DNA from: Acidobacteriota bacterium
GTDB lineage: Bacteria; Acidobacteriota; Thermoanaerobaculia; Gp7-AA8
Assembly (NCBI GenBank): GCA_019247495.1
Contig: JAFAOU010000022.1
Span: 1 to 64,000 of the forward strand
DNA length: 64,000 nucleotides
Reading direction: 5' to 3'
Shown: positions 9,939 through 19,423 of the stretch, piece by piece
Layout: the number at the start of each line of letters is the position of its first letter
Position numbering within the stretch: position 1 is the stretch's first letter
The notes under the pieces: generated by a model
Told to the model about the DNA's origin: nothing
The model's input: the letters and a program-made list of their open reading frames with translations, nothing else
Database searches by the model: none
Translations under genes and position numbers: made by a program

Positions 9939-9971
9939 GCAAAAAGGGCGGCCAACCGGCCGCCCTGAATT
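9939..9971 (-). terminator. Rho-independent terminator downstream of tsf
   Basis: Minus strand: AGGGCGGCCGGTTGGCCGCCCTTTTTG, GC stem followed by a T run. Confidence 0.8.
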
Positions 9972-9989
9972 TGCATTCGATGCAATGGT

Positions 9990-10949
9990 CTACTTGAGGA
10001 ACGCGGCGACCTCAGAAGCGAAATCGTCGCCGCCCTTTTTCTCGATTCCTTCGCCGAGCTTGTAGCGCGTGAAGCGGGTCACCGTGTACGCGCAGCCCGA
10101 CTCTTTGCCGGACGCGGCCAGGTAGTCGGTCACGGTCTGCTTGTCGTTGCGGATGTAGGGCTGCTCGAGCAGGCAGGCCTCGCCGTAGAACTTGTCCATC
10201 TTGCCGCTGACCATCTTCTCGACGATGTTCTCCGGCTTGCCGGATTTTGCGGCGGCGTCGCGGGCGATCTCGCGCTCGGTGTCCAGATCCTTCTGCGTGA
10301 CCTCGTCGCGGCGGATGAAGCGCGGCTCCGCGGCGGCGATGTGCATGGCCACGTCCCTGGCGACGTCGTTCATCTTGTCGTTCTTCCCGCCGCTGGTGGC
10401 GACGAGCTCGACGAGCACGCCGATCTTGCCGCCGGCGTGGATGTACGACGACAGCACCGCGTTCGGCGCGGCCTCGTAGCGAGCGAAACGGCGGATGGAG
10501 ATGTTCTCTTTGATCGCGCCGATCATGGCCAGCACGTGCTGACCGACGGTCTGATTCTCACCGTCGCCCGGCCACGGCTCGTTGTTGAGTGCTTCGACCG
10601 AGTCGGCTTTGCTGCCGGCGATCACTTTCGCGACAGCGTCGGCGAACTCGCGGAAGTTCTCGTTGCGGCCGACGAAGTCGGTCTCGCAATTCACTTCGAC
10701 CAGCACGCCGGCGTTCTCGCCGACGTACGAGGTCACGGTGCCCTCGGCCGTCACGCGGCCGGACTTCTTGCCGGCGGCGGCCAACCCCTTCTTGCGAAGG
10801 ATCTTGGTAGCCTCGTCCATGTTGCCCTTGGCCTCGACCAACGCGGATTTCACGTCCATCATGCCGGCGCCGGTTTGCTCGCGCAGCGCCTTCACCATCG
10901 CGGCGGTGATCTGCGGCTGGTCTTCTGCTCCTGATGCGATGCTAGTCAT
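9990..10949 (-). CDS. tsf: Elongation factor Ts
   Basis: ITAAMVKALREQTGAGMMDVKSALVEAKGNMDEATKILRKKGLAAAGKKSGRVTAEG. Confidence 0.96.
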   Translation of the reverse strand: MTSIASGAEDQPQITAAMVKALREQTGAGMMDVKSALVEAKGNMDEATKILRKKGLAAAGKKSGRVTAEGTVTSYVGENAGVLVEVNCETDFVGRNENFREFADAVAKVIAGSKADSVEALNNEPWPGDGENQTVGQHVLAMIGAIKENISIRRFARYEAAPNAVLSSYIHAGGKIGVLVELVATSGGKNDKMNDVARDVAMHIAAAEPRFIRRDEVTQKDLDTEREIARDAAAKSGKPENIVEKMVSGKMDKFYGEACLLEQPYIRNDKQTVTDYLAASGKESGCAYTVTRFTRYKLGEGIEKKGGDDFASEVAAFLK

Positions 10950-11030
10950 CTGAAATCTCCTCGATACAAGAGCGCCGTCTGCCGTTATCGGGCAGCCGGC
11001 GCTCCAAGTGGAAGTAGTCGTAACGAAAAA

Positions 11031-11819
11031 CTAGGAAACGGCCGGAGCGCTGATCGCCTCCGGTTCGGCGGCCGGAATCGGAGCAGGAACCTCGGAAGGC
11101 TCGCCCTTGTCCTCGACGCCGATGAACTTCTCCTCGGCCAGGTTGTAGCCCTCGAGCACGGCGTCGGCGATCTTCTGCGTGAAGAGGCGGATGGCGCGGA
11201 TCGCATCATCGTTGCCGGGAATCACGTAGTCGATGTCTTCCGGATCGCAGTTCGTGTCGACGATGGCCACTACCGGGATGCCGAGCTTCTTCGCTTCCTG
11301 GATGGCGATGTACTCCTTCTTCGGATCGATCACGAAGAGCGCGTCCGGAAGGCCGTCCATCTCGCGGATACCGATGAGATTCTTGAGGAGCTTCTCGCGC
11401 TCGCGGTCGAGGGCGGCGCGCTCCTTCTTCGACATGTCTTTCTCGGTGTCGCCGATGATCGTCTCGATTTCCTTGAGGCGCTCGATCGACTTGCGGACGG
11501 TGGTGAAGTTCGTGAGAGTGCCGCCCAGCCAGCGGTTGTTCACGTAGAACATGCCGCAGCGGTTGGCCTCTTCGAGAATGGCATCCTGCGCCTGGCGCTT
11601 CGTGCCTACAAACAGAATGCGTTTCCCCTGGGACGCGAGGTCCGAGATGAACGCGGAAGCTTCCTTAAAGAGCTTGAGCGTCTTCTGCAGGTCAATGATG
11701 TAGATCCCATTGCGCTTCCCGAAGATGTACTTCTTCATCTTGGGATTCCAGCGCTTGGTCTGATGACCGAAGTGAACGCCAGCTTCCAAAAGCTCTTTCA
11801 TCGTAATAGAGACTGCCAA
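11031..11819 (-). CDS. rpsB: 30S ribosomal protein S2
   Basis: [43 protein letters not shown]. Confidence 0.97.
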   Translation of the reverse strand: MAVSITMKELLEAGVHFGHQTKRWNPKMKKYIFGKRNGIYIIDLQKTLKLFKEASAFISDLASQGKRILFVGTKRQAQDAILEEANRCGMFYVNNRWLGGTLTNFTTVRKSIERLKEIETIIGDTEKDMSKKERAALDREREKLLKNLIGIREMDGLPDALFVIDPKKEYIAIQEAKKLGIPVVAIVDTNCDPEDIDYVIPGNDDAIRAIRLFTQKIADAVLEGYNLAEEKFIGVEDKGEPSEVPAPIPAAEPEAISAPAVS

Positions 11820-11872
11820 GCAAACCCTCCTTTTCGCTGTGACGTTTGAGTTGGACTGCGTGAGACAAAAAA

Positions 11873-11908
11873 GACAGGAGCGAAGGCCGCTCCTGTCTTC
11901 AGAAAAAA
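11873..11908 (-). terminator. Rho-independent terminator downstream of rpsI
   Basis: Minus strand: GACAGGAGCGGCCTTCGCTCCTGTCTTTTTTG, near-perfect stem plus T run. Confidence 0.85.
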
Positions 11909-11939
11909 CTCAAAATCGGGGAAGCCGGAACATCGGAAA

Positions 11940-12332
11940 CTAGCGCTTGGAGAACTGAAAGCGAGCGCGCGCGCCTTTCTGGCCGTACTTCTTGCGCTCC
12001 TTCATTCTCGGGTCGCGAGTGAGCAGGCCGGCCTTCTTCAGACGCTTGCGCAGCTCCAGGTTGAAGATCTGCAGCGCGCGCGAGATGCCGTGACGGATCG
12101 CGCCCGCCTGGCCGCTCGGGCCGCCGCCGTCGACCGTGACCACGATGTCGAACTTGTCGGCCGTTTCCGTCAGCGAAAGCGGCTGCTTGATGATCATCTT
12201 CAGCACGTCATTGCCGAAGTACTCGTCGAGCGAGCGGTGATTGACCGTAATCGCCCCGCTACCCTGCCGGAGATGGACGCGCGCGGTCGACGTTTTGCGA
12301 CGTCCCGTTCCGTAGTATTCAACCAGAGCCAA
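11940..12332 (-). CDS. rpsI: 30S ribosomal protein S9
   Basis: [26 protein letters not shown]...[17 protein letters not shown]. Confidence 0.97.
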   Translation of the reverse strand: MALVEYYGTGRRKTSTARVHLRQGSGAITVNHRSLDEYFGNDVLKMIIKQPLSLTETADKFDIVVTVDGGGPSGQAGAIRHGISRALQIFNLELRKRLKKAGLLTRDPRMKERKKYGQKGARARFQFSKR

Positions 12333-12350
12333 TGAATCCTCCTAGACCTG

Positions 12351-12782
12351 TCAGGCGACTTCGAGCCGCTCGGGCTTCTGCGCTTCGTGTGGGTGAACCG
12401 TACCGCGATAGACCTTCAGCTTCTTGATCATCTTCCGGCCGAGCTTGTTCTTCGGCAGCATGCCCAGAACGGCGCGCTCGATCATCGACTCCGGTTTGTC
12501 GGAGCGGACGAAACGGGCTGCCTTCTCGCTGAGGCCGCCCGGATAGAGCGAGTGGTGACGGTAGATCTTGTCCGTCTCCTTCTTGCCCGTCAGGACGATC
12601 TTCTCGGCGTTGATGACGATGACGTGATCGCCGGTGTCGAGAAACGGCGTGTAGGTCGGCTTACTCTTGCCGGAAATGATCCGGGCGATTTCAGTCGAAA
12701 TCCGGCCGAGGACTTTGCCCTCGGCGTCGATGATGAACCATTTCGGCTCGATGTCGCCCTGTTTGGGGAAATACGTACGCAT
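12351..12782 (-). CDS. rplM: 50S ribosomal protein L13
   Basis: [62 protein letters not shown]. Confidence 0.96.
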   Translation of the reverse strand: MRTYFPKQGDIEPKWFIIDAEGKVLGRISTEIARIISGKSKPTYTPFLDTGDHVIVINAEKIVLTGKKETDKIYRHHSLYPGGLSEKAARFVRSDKPESMIERAVLGMLPKNKLGRKMIKKLKVYRGTVHPHEAQKPERLEVA

Positions 12783-13020
12783 GACTCTCCTGAACACACT
12801 TCGCAGCTAAGTTTTCGATCTTCGGAGGACCGGCGGCGCGGGTGAGAACTGCTCAGCGCCGAACGTCATTCAAAGACAACCACACACCTTCCCCGCGGAA
12901 GGGGGTGAAACGGTAACACTGCCGAACAGAGCCCGTCAACAACTTCATTCCCGGCCGGCAGGGGCGGGCAATTGGTCGTCCGCGAACCTTTCGGAAGCCA
13001 TCGCCAGACCGTTGGAAGGC

Positions 13021-13122
13021 GAATGTTGAATGTTCAATGTTGAATGTTCAATGTTGATGGGAGAGATCCCCGAAACGGCGTCCCATTCAACACTCAACAT
13101 TCAACATTGAACATTCAACATT
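13021..13122. repeat. Long hairpin of gaatgttgaatgttcaatgttgaatg tandem/inverted units
   Basis: Left arm 13021-13057, right arm 13084-13122; arms are near-perfect reverse complements, each built from about 11-12 bp AATGTTGAATGT units. Confidence 0.9.
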
Positions 13123-13149
13123 CGTCCTTTTCTCTCCCGATCCAACCGC

Positions 13150-13527
13150 TTACGCCACCTTCAGCAGCCGCCGCAGTTTCTCGATCAGATCGCCGGCCTG
13201 GAACGGTTTGACCAGGTACTCCTCGGCGCCCAGCGCCTCGGCGCGTTTGCGGTCTTCTTCGCGCGACTCCGTCGAGATCACCATGATCGGGATCGTCCGA
13301 TGTACCGGGTGATTTTTCAGGAAGGACACCAGCTCGAGGCCGTTGATATCCGGCATGTTGATGTCGGTCAGGATGGCGTCGAACTTGTGATGCGGGAGCG
13401 TCTTCAGCGCCTCGAAACCGCTGGCGGCCTCGACGATCTCCAGGTCGTAGGCTTCCGTACCGCCTTCGATGATTGTGGTCAGGTAGGCGCGCATCGAGCT
13501 CGAGTCTTCGACGACCAGGACTTTCAA
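13150..13527 (-). CDS. CheY-like single-domain response regulator
   Basis: LKVLVVEDSSSMRAYLTTIIEGG...FDAILTDINMPDINGLELVSFLK...PIMVISTESREEDRKRAEALGAEEYLVKPF; TTG start overlaps the upstream stop. Confidence 0.85.
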   Translation of the reverse strand: MKVLVVEDSSSMRAYLTTIIEGGTEAYDLEIVEAASGFEALKTLPHHKFDAILTDINMPDINGLELVSFLKNHPVHRTIPIMVISTESREEDRKRAEALGAEEYLVKPFQAGDLIEKLRRLLKVA

Positions 13528-15326
13528 CGTCGGGCCTTCTCCGCCGCGAAGACCGCGTTGCCGAACGCGTAGCCGGCCTGGCTGAGGAAAATCTCGAGTC
13601 CTGTCATGGTGTCGATCGGAGCGCGGTGTGCGGCGTTGTCGCCGTACAGAATACCAATCGTCCGCTTCGAGTGCATGATCGGAAGTGCCACGACTTCGGT
13701 CGGCAGCACGCCACCCAGTTGATCGATGAGTTGGACGTTGGCGGCGGTGCGCCGCATCTTGCCGCGATGCGCGACGCCGGACGCCGCGACGTCGTCGAGA
13801 ATCGACGGCTCCTTGCGCGGAATGCGCAGCGACTTCACGCGCGCCGGCATGTCCGCGGCGCCGAATCCGGAGATGCCGGTGAACTCCGAGTCGCCGGCGA
13901 TGAAGAGCGCTCCTCGGTCGAGATACTCCGCCGAAAGCCGCAGGATCGTCGCGGACACTTCGCCGATGTCGTTCGGATTCGAAAGTTCGTTGATGAGCTG
14001 CTTGAGCAGACTGAAACTGCGATCGACGTTCTCTTTCTCCGCCGTCTCGTAGAAGCGCCGGCCGGCATCGGGATCGAGTCCGCCGGTGTAGCGCTCCCAC
14101 TGCTGGAACGCTCGCTCGGCGAAGAGCACCAACTCATCCGCGAAGAGCGTCAGCTCTTCCTCGACCAGTCCCGGTTGCAGGCGCGCCGGAGAGGGCTTGG
14201 TCAGATACAGATCGGCGCCGCGCCGGAGCAGATCGTGACGCCGCCGCAGATCCGCTTCGGCATCGATGATCACCACCGGCAGCCGCGGATTTTTGCGCTT
14301 CAACTGCTGCAGCAGGACGTCGGAGTGATCGGTCAGTTCGAGGAAGGTGACGAAGAACGTGTTGGCGCGAATGTAGTCGCCGATCGCAATGCGCGCGTCG
14401 TCGATCGTTCCGAACTGCGCGATCTTCACGCGATTGCGGCCGAAGGCGCGACGCGCGGCGACGCGAATCAGCGGACTGCGTTCGAAGAGGACGACGTTGC
14501 GATACGTGGCGTCGGGCGATTCGACTTCGATCAATCCGCCGGCGACTTTGAACTGGCCGGACGACGTCCGCGGCTTCTGCGCAGGCTCCGGCGCCGGCGG
14601 CGCAGCAGTCGGTTCAAGCGCGGGAAACGGCTCATCATCCGGAACCGGAGTAAACGTCTGCTCCTCGCGCTCCTCGGGGGTCGGAAACGGCAGGATGTTG
14701 TCGTCGGGAACGAGCGTCAGCTCCGGCTCTTTCGCGTGGCCGAGCCCGAGGTCGAGTGTCGGCGGCGGGGCGCCGGCGGCGGAGCGCAGAAGCGCCTTCC
14801 CCACCTTCAGCGACTCTTCGAGACCGCGCAGCGGCTTGAGTTTCTCCCCATCCGCGGCGCCGACGATCCGCTGCGGCGGGAAGCCCCCTTCCTTCAAAAT
14901 CGAATCGGCGTCGTACTCAACGTCGAGCGGACCGACGTGATCGCTGAGGATGAAGTTGAACTCCCCCTCGCGGCTCTGCAGCAGCGGCGCGACCACACCA
15001 ACCACGCGTTCGTGAATCGCTTCGGCAAGGGCAGAAGCCGGGATGATGTTCATCTCCACCGCCGCGGTGCCGAGGGGGATGCCGCTCTCCTCCATCTTCC
15101 GCAGCCCGGGCGACGCGGCCTCGGGGATGGAGCCGCGGGCGACGAGATACGTCAGCAGGTCGGGATGCTCGGGCGACGACGCGTTCACCACCAGCCCCTG
15201 CCGGAACATCACCGTATGCCGTCCGCGATCGTCGACGATCTCCAGCACGCCGGTCCGGCGGCTGAGGTAGACGATCTGAACGATGTCGGTAAGGGATAGA
15301 TCTTCGAGACGGCCGAGAAGACTCAC
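13524..15326 (-). CDS. DUF4388 (PatA-like) protein with receiver-like and GAF-like regions
   Basis: N-terminal LLGRLEDLSLTDIVQIVYLSRRTGVLEIVDDRGRHTVMFRQGLVVNA; central response-regulator-like segment; C-terminal GAF-like VVALPIMHSKRTIGILYGDNAAH. Confidence 0.75.
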   Translation of the reverse strand: MSLLGRLEDLSLTDIVQIVYLSRRTGVLEIVDDRGRHTVMFRQGLVVNASSPEHPDLLTYLVARGSIPEAASPGLRKMEESGIPLGTAAVEMNIIPASALAEAIHERVVGVVAPLLQSREGEFNFILSDHVGPLDVEYDADSILKEGGFPPQRIVGAADGEKLKPLRGLEESLKVGKALLRSAAGAPPPTLDLGLGHAKEPELTLVPDDNILPFPTPEEREEQTFTPVPDDEPFPALEPTAAPPAPEPAQKPRTSSGQFKVAGGLIEVESPDATYRNVVLFERSPLIRVAARRAFGRNRVKIAQFGTIDDARIAIGDYIRANTFFVTFLELTDHSDVLLQQLKRKNPRLPVVIIDAEADLRRRHDLLRRGADLYLTKPSPARLQPGLVEEELTLFADELVLFAERAFQQWERYTGGLDPDAGRRFYETAEKENVDRSFSLLKQLINELSNPNDIGEVSATILRLSAEYLDRGALFIAGDSEFTGISGFGAADMPARVKSLRIPRKEPSILDDVAASGVAHRGKMRRTAANVQLIDQLGGVLPTEVVALPIMHSKRTIGILYGDNAAHRAPIDTMTGLEIFLSQAGYAFGNAVFAAEKARR

Positions 15327-15736
15327 GTGGCGAGATTGTAGCGTTTCAAAATACCGTCGAGGATGCCGTTGATGAACTGCGACGATTTGTCGTTGCCGAA
15401 CTTCTTGGCAATCTCGATCGCTTCATCGATCACAACCAGTTTCGGCGTGTCGGTCTCGTGGAGAAATTCGTAAACAGACAGACGGATGATGTTGCGGTCG
15501 ACGACGGCCATTCGCGAGAGGCGCCAGTTGTCGGCCTGCGCCTGGATCATGCCGTCGATGTCGGAGAGGTGATCTACGGTACCGCGAAAGATTTTCGCCG
15601 CGAATTCGCGCGTGTTCGGCTTCGACTTCTGCAGATCCTCGAACGTGTCGATGATCATGTCCGGAACGTTGCCGGAAAGGTCGTACTGATACAGCATCTG
15701 CACGGCCAGCTCCCGTGCTTTTCGACGCGCTCCCAT
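15323..15736 (-). CDS. nusB: Transcription antitermination factor NusB
   Basis: ARELAVQMLYQYDLSG...NWRLSRMAVVDRNIIRLSVYEFLHETDTPKLVVIDEAIEIAKKFGNDKSSQFINGILDGI. Confidence 0.94.
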   Translation of the reverse strand: MGARRKARELAVQMLYQYDLSGNVPDMIIDTFEDLQKSKPNTREFAAKIFRGTVDHLSDIDGMIQAQADNWRLSRMAVVDRNIIRLSVYEFLHETDTPKLVVIDEAIEIAKKFGNDKSSQFINGILDGILKRYNLAT

Positions 15737-16216
15737 TTACGTTCCCTCGCTGCGAAGCGCGCGCCACAGATTGGCCATTTCGATCGCCGCCAGCGCCGCT
15801 TCCCACCCTTTGTTGCCGCTGCCTGCTGACGATCGTTCCACAGCCTGCTCGAGCGTGTTGCACGTGATGACGCCGAAGGCGACCGGGAACTTTGCCTCGG
15901 TCGCGACGCGCGAGAGGTCGTTCGTGACCTGTGCGGAGATGAAATCGAAGTGGGGTGTGTCGCCGCGAAGAAGACAGCCGAGGGTAACGATCGCGTCGAT
16001 GCCGCCAAGGTCGATCAGTTTCGCGGCGAGCGTCGGAATCTCAAATGCGCCGGGAACGCGATAGAGGGAAACCGCATCATCCGCAGCGCCGTGCCGCGAC
16101 AGACAATCGAGTGCGCCGCGAAGGAGTCCATCGACGATCTCGTCGTTGAACCGGCAGGCGATCACGGCGACGCGCAAACCTTCAGCATTGTGATCACCTT
16201 CAAAAGAGCGAGGCAT
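15737..16216 (-). CDS. ribH: 6,7-dimethyl-8-ribityllumazine synthase
   Basis: RVAVIACRFNDEIVDGLLRGALDCL...VPGAFEIPTLAAKLIDLGGIDAIVTLGCLLRGDTPHFDFISAQV. Confidence 0.94.
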   Translation of the reverse strand: MPRSFEGDHNAEGLRVAVIACRFNDEIVDGLLRGALDCLSRHGAADDAVSLYRVPGAFEIPTLAAKLIDLGGIDAIVTLGCLLRGDTPHFDFISAQVTNDLSRVATEAKFPVAFGVITCNTLEQAVERSSAGSGNKGWEAALAAIEMANLWRALRSEGT

Positions 16217-16254
16217 AGCGGCGGGGGATTATACGCGGCTGCTAAACTCGCTCC

Positions 16255-17379
16255 GTGACTGCGCTGCCGGAGACCGCGCGCCGGATTCCGGAGCTGGACG
16301 GCATACGCGGCGTCGCCATTCTGCTCGTGCTGGTCTGGCATCTCGTCTCGTGCATGATGGGATCGCCGCCGCCGCTGTTTCGTTTTCTGAACGCGTTCTG
16401 GTGCGGCGTCGATCTCTTCTTCGTCCTTTCGGGATTTCTGATCGGCGGCATTCTTCTCGATCATCGCGACGCGGCGAACTACTACAGCGTTTTCTACCGG
16501 CGGCGCGTCTGCCGCATTCTTCCGGTCTACTTCGTCTGGCTCGCTCTGTTTTTCGTCGTTCGCGCCGCGCGGCACTCCTTCGATCCCGGCACCGCGTCGT
16601 GGCTCTTCGATCACGCGATGCCCGCCTGGTCCTACGCGACCTTCACGCAGAATTTTTGTCAGGCGCACTTCGGCACGTTCGGCGCGACATGGATGTCCGC
16701 TACATGGTCGCTGGCCGTGGAGGAGCAGTTCTATCTCTTCCTTCCGTTCCTGATCCGCGTCACTCCCGTGAAACGTCTGCCGTGGATCCTCATCCCACTG
16801 ATCGCCGCGGCGCCGCTCTGCCGCGCGCTTCTCTACGACCCCGCCACCGAAGGCATCACGGCCTACGTCACAGTTTTCTGCAGGACCGACGCGCTGTTGC
16901 TCGGAACGCTCTGCGCCTGGTTTGTCAGGCAGCAGGACGCAGTTGCGCGCATCAGTAAAGCGATGCCCGCATTGCGCGTCACTCTACTCAGCTGCGGCGG
17001 CTTCGTTCTGCTCACGGCGTACACGGGCGAGACTGCGGTGACGTGGATCTCGCGCTACACGCTGCTCGCACTCGCATTCGCAGCGTGGCTTCTCATCGCG
17101 CTGTACGACGACCGCTCGTTGCTCGCACGAGCGATGCGCGTGCGGCCTCTTCGGGCAATCGGAATCGTTGCCTACGGAACCTATCTCGTTCACAACGCGG
17201 TGAACGGCGTGTTCTGGTCCGCCTTGCGCGGCCATCCTCCGTACTTCGACCGGCTCAGCGACGTTTTTCTGACTCCGATCCCGCTCCTCGGATCACTCGC
17301 GATCGCAGCGGCGTCGTGGCGATACTTCGAGAAACCGATCGTGAGATTTGGTCAGCGGGCGCGCTTCGCTGGTTCGTAG
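16255..17379 (+). CDS. Acyltransferase 3 family membrane protein
   Basis: RIPELDGIRGVAILLVLVWHLVS...FWCGVDLFFVLSGFLIGGILLDHRDAANYYSVFYRRRVCRILPVYF. Confidence 0.88.
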   Translation: MTALPETARRIPELDGIRGVAILLVLVWHLVSCMMGSPPPLFRFLNAFWCGVDLFFVLSGFLIGGILLDHRDAANYYSVFYRRRVCRILPVYFVWLALFFVVRAARHSFDPGTASWLFDHAMPAWSYATFTQNFCQAHFGTFGATWMSATWSLAVEEQFYLFLPFLIRVTPVKRLPWILIPLIAAAPLCRALLYDPATEGITAYVTVFCRTDALLLGTLCAWFVRQQDAVARISKAMPALRVTLLSCGGFVLLTAYTGETAVTWISRYTLLALAFAAWLLIALYDDRSLLARAMRVRPLRAIGIVAYGTYLVHNAVNGVFWSALRGHPPYFDRLSDVFLTPIPLLGSLAIAAASWRYFEKPIVRFGQRARFAGS

Positions 17380-17460
17380 CGCCGCCGGCTCGGCGGCTGG
17401 ACCGCCAGCGGCTGGCTGGCGATTCTGGTTTGGTACGTGCCGTCGGGCCGGCGGCGCTAC
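17376..17460. repeat. Short palindromic element with perfect 14-bp terminal inverted repeats
   Basis: GTAGCGCCGCCGGC (17376-17389) and GCCGGCGGCGCTAC (17447-17460); interior GGCGGCTGGACCGCCAGCGGCTGGCTGGCG. Confidence 0.9.
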
Positions 17461-17464
17461 GACC

Positions 17465-19297
17465 TCACCGTCCGCTCGCGATCGCAGGCGCGGGGCGAAC
17501 ATCTTCGCGGTCGTTGTAGTAGTTCACCAGGCCCTGATAAATCGCCTCGGCCACGTGCTGGCGATACTTTTTCGTCTTCATCAGCGCGCGGTCTTTGTCG
17601 TTGCCGAGGTTGCAGATTTCGAGGAGAACGCGGGTGGGGATCAGGTTGTAGCGAATCACCGCGGGCACCCACTCGCGTCCGTTGCGGACCACGTTGTCGC
17701 GCACCGGATTGAACGGATGAATCTTCAATCCATCCTGATCGAACGCATCGATGATCGACTCCGCCAGATCGCGCGACAACCCCTCGGACGTCAGCGACTC
17801 CTTCTCCGAATGGCGCACGACCGGACTCTCGCGCACCTCGGCGCGCGCGAGGTAGACCTGCTCGCTCTTCTCGTACGAGCCGGTGACGTAGCGCTGGCCG
17901 GGGATGTAGGCCATCGCGCCACGCAACGACGGATGCAGCGAGTCGGCGTGAATAGAGAGGAAGACGACTTTCTCGCGCGCCACGCTCGCCTTCATCGCGC
18001 GGCGGAAGATCGAGTTCGCAAGGTACCAGCGCAGATTGACGCCGACGGCCGGATCGCCGATCACGTACTTCGGAGAAGTGAGGACGATGTGATCCGTTGC
18101 CTCTTCGAGCTCGTCATCGTCAGGAATGTCGTAGCCGGCTTGCGCAGACTTCGTCGTCGCCGCCACCGTCGCTCCCGATTTCTTTTCGAGGATGTGCTTG
18201 AGCCGGCACATGACGTCGTACACGTAGTTCGATTCCCACACATCGTCGTACGTCGCGCCGACGTCGCGACCTCCATGACCGGCGTCGAGGATCACGCGAA
18301 CGCCCGCGAGACCTTTCGCGCGCGGACGCACGGCAAGCTTCGCGCTGGCGCGCTTCACCTCTTCGTTGGCAACACGCGTGGGATCGTCGGCCGGCAAGTA
18401 CTCCGGCAGCAGCAGCGCCATCGGAATCTTCACGCGATAGCCGATCGGAATCCGCGCGACGTCGTCGATGCCGTTGAACTTCACGATCCGATCGAGCACG
18501 TCGCCGACGTCTTTCGAATACACCCGGCCGGTGAAGCGAATCGCCACCGACGAATAGAGCGCCTCGCCCTTCTGCAATCGATAGATCGCAAACGGTTCGG
18601 CGGAGGTTCGGTCGTACGTCAGCGACGGCTGGCCGGGAACGGCCACTGCTTCAGGTAGCGAAACTGCTGCCGCAGCATGACCATCCGCGCCCGTACGCTC
18701 TTCCGGATCGTCCTCCGATTTCCGAACCTCGGCTGTCTTCGGTGCATTACGTTCCTCCATTTCGCCGCGGCGGAATGCCGCAACGAGCAGCTCCTTCGGG
18801 ATGAGGATCACGTCACCTTTACGGGTCGAGAGTCCCTGCGACGGATTGGCGGCGCGGATCGCAGCGTAGTTATCGCCGCGGCCGGTAAACCACTCGGCGA
18901 TGTTCCAGAGCGATTCGCCTTCGATGCCGTTGCTGCCGACGACGACATGACGCCGGCCCGCGGCGACATCGCTGTCGAACGGAAAGAGCGCCGCGGCGAC
19001 GTCGCGCTGCAGGTTGGGACGGAGGAGACTGAACGGAATGCGGACGCGCTGCTCGGTGGTGAGGTTGCCGCCGGCGTGATTGAAGGCGGCGATCTCGTTC
19101 CAGCGATCGCCGTCGCCGGTGACGCGCTTGGCCAGCCGGCTCCACGCATCGCCTTCATGCGGCGTGACGACAACGTCGATGGTGTAATCGGCCGTCAGAG
19201 ACGCACGCACCTCGGGCGTAATCGTTTTTGAAGGAGAGACGGCCAGAACTACCGCCGGAAGAAGCGCTCCAAGGAGGCCCACCCACCACTTACGCAC
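17465..19297 (-). CDS. LysM-domain N-acetylmuramoyl-L-alanine amidase
   Basis: Signal-like N-terminus; VTPHEGDAWSRLAKRVTGDGDRWNEIAAFN (LysM); GVRVILDAGHGGRDVGATYDD and VVFLSIHADSLHPS...RVLLEICNLGNDKD (Amidase_3). Confidence 0.85.
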   Translation of the reverse strand: MRKWWVGLLGALLPAVVLAVSPSKTITPEVRASLTADYTIDVVVTPHEGDAWSRLAKRVTGDGDRWNEIAAFNHAGGNLTTEQRVRIPFSLLRPNLQRDVAAALFPFDSDVAAGRRHVVVGSNGIEGESLWNIAEWFTGRGDNYAAIRAANPSQGLSTRKGDVILIPKELLVAAFRRGEMEERNAPKTAEVRKSEDDPEERTGADGHAAAAVSLPEAVAVPGQPSLTYDRTSAEPFAIYRLQKGEALYSSVAIRFTGRVYSKDVGDVLDRIVKFNGIDDVARIPIGYRVKIPMALLLPEYLPADDPTRVANEEVKRASAKLAVRPRAKGLAGVRVILDAGHGGRDVGATYDDVWESNYVYDVMCRLKHILEKKSGATVAATTKSAQAGYDIPDDDELEEATDHIVLTSPKYVIGDPAVGVNLRWYLANSIFRRAMKASVAREKVVFLSIHADSLHPSLRGAMAYIPGQRYVTGSYEKSEQVYLARAEVRESPVVRHSEKESLTSEGLSRDLAESIIDAFDQDGLKIHPFNPVRDNVVRNGREWVPAVIRYNLIPTRVLLEICNLGNDKDRALMKTKKYRQHVAEAIYQGLVNYYNDREDVRPAPAIASGR

Positions 19298-19329
19298 GAG
19301 GGAAAGTGTAGCAGAGAGAGTCAAAGACG

Positions 19330-19362
19330 AAATGTTGAATGTGGAATGTTCAATGTTGAATG
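19330..19362. repeat. Second copy of the aatgttgaatgt-type repeat
   Basis: AATGTTGAATGTGGAATGTTCAATGTTGAATGG; same units as 13021-13122. Confidence 0.85.
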
Positions 19363-19423
19363 GAACGCCGGCGGGTCCACAACTTTCTCCGGACGTTACC
19401 TGTCTCGAAACCGTATTCACAAT

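Noticed and set aside
13021-13122. Possible CRISPR array
   Set aside because: Units are about 11-12 bp, contiguous and inverted, with no regular unique spacers and no cas genes nearby.
13473-15299. 608-aa + strand ORF antisense to the DUF4388 gene
   Set aside because: Shadow ORF of a high-GC gene: Arg/His/Asp-rich composition, no domain pattern. The minus-strand frame has clear DUF4388/GAF motifs.
17348-18658. 436-aa + strand ORF antisense to the amidase gene
   Set aside because: Shadow frame that also runs through the palindromic repeat; no plausible protein features.
19332-19361. Short peptide MLNVECSMLN as a coding feature
   Set aside because: This is the translation of the AATGTTGAATGT repeat; no evidence of a real gene.
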